A stretch of 6,823 bases of DNA from Phycisphaerae bacterium. Lineage in GTDB: Bacteria > Planctomycetota > Phycisphaerae > Phycisphaerales > SM1A02. The notes below the pieces were generated by a model. It was not told the origin of the DNA. It worked only from the letters and a program-made list of their open reading frames with translations, and did not search any database. The DNA is taken from NCBI GenBank assembly GCA_030432455.1, contig JAUIHC010000163.1, positions 1 through 6,823 of the forward strand. The letters run 5' to 3'. The translations under genes were made by a program, and so were the position numbers. Of the stretch, positions 6,040 to 6,823 are shown piece after piece (the stretch's first letter is position 1; every line of letters begins with the position of its first letter).

Positions 6040-6823
6040 ATGCTCATCGTCACAGGCACCATCGGCATCGACACCATCCACGGTCCCACCGGCAGCGCCG
6101 ACGGCGTGATGGGCGGCTCGGCCGCCTACTTCGCCGCCGCCGCCAGCCACCTCGCCCCCGTCCGGCTCGTCGGACTCGTCGGCGAGGACTGGCCGCAGGA
6201 CCACCGCGACATGCTCGCCTCGTTCCCCGGGATCGACCTCGCCGGGCTCGAGGTCCGGCCCGGCGGCGAGACCTTCCGCTGGGGTGGGAAGTACGAGGAG
6301 AACATGAACAACCGCGAGACGCTCTTCACGCATCTCGGGGTCGTCGAGGACACGCCTCCCGCGGTGCCGGAGACGTTCCGCGACAGCCGGTTCGTCTTCC
6401 TCGCCAACAGCCACCCCGCGGTCCAGCGCGGCATGCTCGACAGCCTGCCGCAGAAGGAGATCGCGGTCGCCGACACCATGGACCTCTGGATCAACGTCGC
6501 GCACGACGACCTGCTCGAACTGTGTCGCCGGGTGGACGGCATCGTTCTCAACGACTCCGAGGCGGAACTGCTCACCGAGACCCGCAACGTCATCACCGCG
6601 GGCCGGAAGATCCTCGACCTCGGGCCGACCTTCGCGGTGGTGAAGAAGGGGGAGCACGGGGCGGTCCTCGTGCATCGCGACGGGGTGGCGGTGGTGCCCG
6701 CCTTCCCGGCCGCCCACGAGGTCGTGGTGGATCCGACCGGGGCGGGCGACAGTTTCGCGGGCGGCATGATGGCGCATCTGGCCCGGACCGGCCGCACCGA
6801 CTTCGCGGCGATCCAGGAGTCGC
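6040..6823 (+). CDS. PfkB-family carbohydrate/nucleoside kinase, 3' end missing
   Basis: This is a ribokinase-fold kinase that phosphorylates a sugar, nucleoside or related alcohol with ATP in the cytoplasm. 261 codons are present and the frame is still open at the window edge. The N-terminus MLIVTGTIGIDTI is the usual first strand. GGSAAYFAAAASHL (25-38) is the substrate-side PfkB signature. DPTGAGDSFAGGMM (231-244) is the second signature, with Asp237 as the expected catalytic base and the GAGD anion hole. Family features between them are FRWGGKYEENMNNRETL (79-95), ADTMDLWINV (144-153), LNDSEAELL (170-178) and VVKKGEHGAVL (200-210). Roughly 40-50 residues are probably missing. The set of motifs fits a subfamily of PfkB kinases whose substrate I cannot name; it lacks features that would single out ribokinase or fructokinase. 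It is transcribed away from the hut operon and shares a 122-base upstream region with it. No functional link to histidine breakdown is evident. Confidence 0.9.
   Translation, partial: MLIVTGTIGIDTIHGPTGSADGVMGGSAAYFAAAASHLAPVRLVGLVGEDWPQDHRDMLASFPGIDLAGLEVRPGGETFRWGGKYEENMNNRETLFTHLGVVEDTPPAVPETFRDSRFVFLANSHPAVQRGMLDSLPQKEIAVADTMDLWINVAHDDLLELCRRVDGIVLNDSEAELLTETRNVITAGRKILDLGPTFAVVKKGEHGAVLVHRDGVAVVPAFPAAHEVVVDPTGAGDSFAGGMMAHLARTGRTDFAAIQES

Noticed and set aside
5100..6089. A 330-codon upstream extension of the hutH frame, which would make an 838-residue protein
   Set aside because: The extension overlaps the membrane-protein gene in another frame, is Arg-rich and low in complexity, and even runs into the divergent kinase gene. 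Standard HutH length and the GTG at 5099 explain the gene.
5704..6797. Long - strand frames opposite the kinase gene
   Set aside because: The + strand carries both PfkB signatures in one continuous frame. The antisense products have no recognisable features.

Overview
The window is a GC-rich chromosomal segment from a bacterium. The best taxonomic hint is the partial PfkB-type kinase at the right end, whose sequence resembles the form I know from Phycisphaerae-type planctomycetes. This is recall, not a search, and should be treated as tentative. I see no rRNA, tRNA, CRISPR array, transposase, integrase or phage gene.

Left module (about 1-1690, + strand): after a 234-base stretch with no confident gene, two closely spaced genes follow. 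The first encodes an RmlC-like cupin of the dTDP-4-dehydrorhamnose 3,5-epimerase family. The second encodes a family 2 glycosyltransferase. Together they look like part of a surface-polysaccharide or glycan cluster that continues beyond the left edge. In lines I counted by hand, this module is lower in GC (about 62%) than the rest (about 72%).

Central module (1809-5917, - strand): a three-gene operon transcribed right to left. It begins with an unrecognised multi-pass membrane protein, whose stop codon overlaps the GTG start of hutH (histidine ammonia-lyase). After a 99-base gap comes hutU (urocanate hydratase). HutH and HutU catalyse the first two steps of histidine degradation: histidine to urocanate to imidazolonepropionate. 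The later enzymes (HutI, HutG or HutF) are not here, and the gene after hutU is convergent, so the rest of the pathway must be encoded elsewhere. A near-identical 17-18-base motif lies upstream of both the membrane-protein gene and hutU.

Right module (6040-6823, + strand): a PfkB-family kinase, cut by the window end and divergent from the membrane-protein gene across a 122-base intergenic region.

Most of this is ordinary metabolism. I did not find a convincing undescribed system. The points most worth a second look are the unknown membrane protein coupled to hutH, the unusual C-terminal active-site loop of HutH, and the shared upstream motif.
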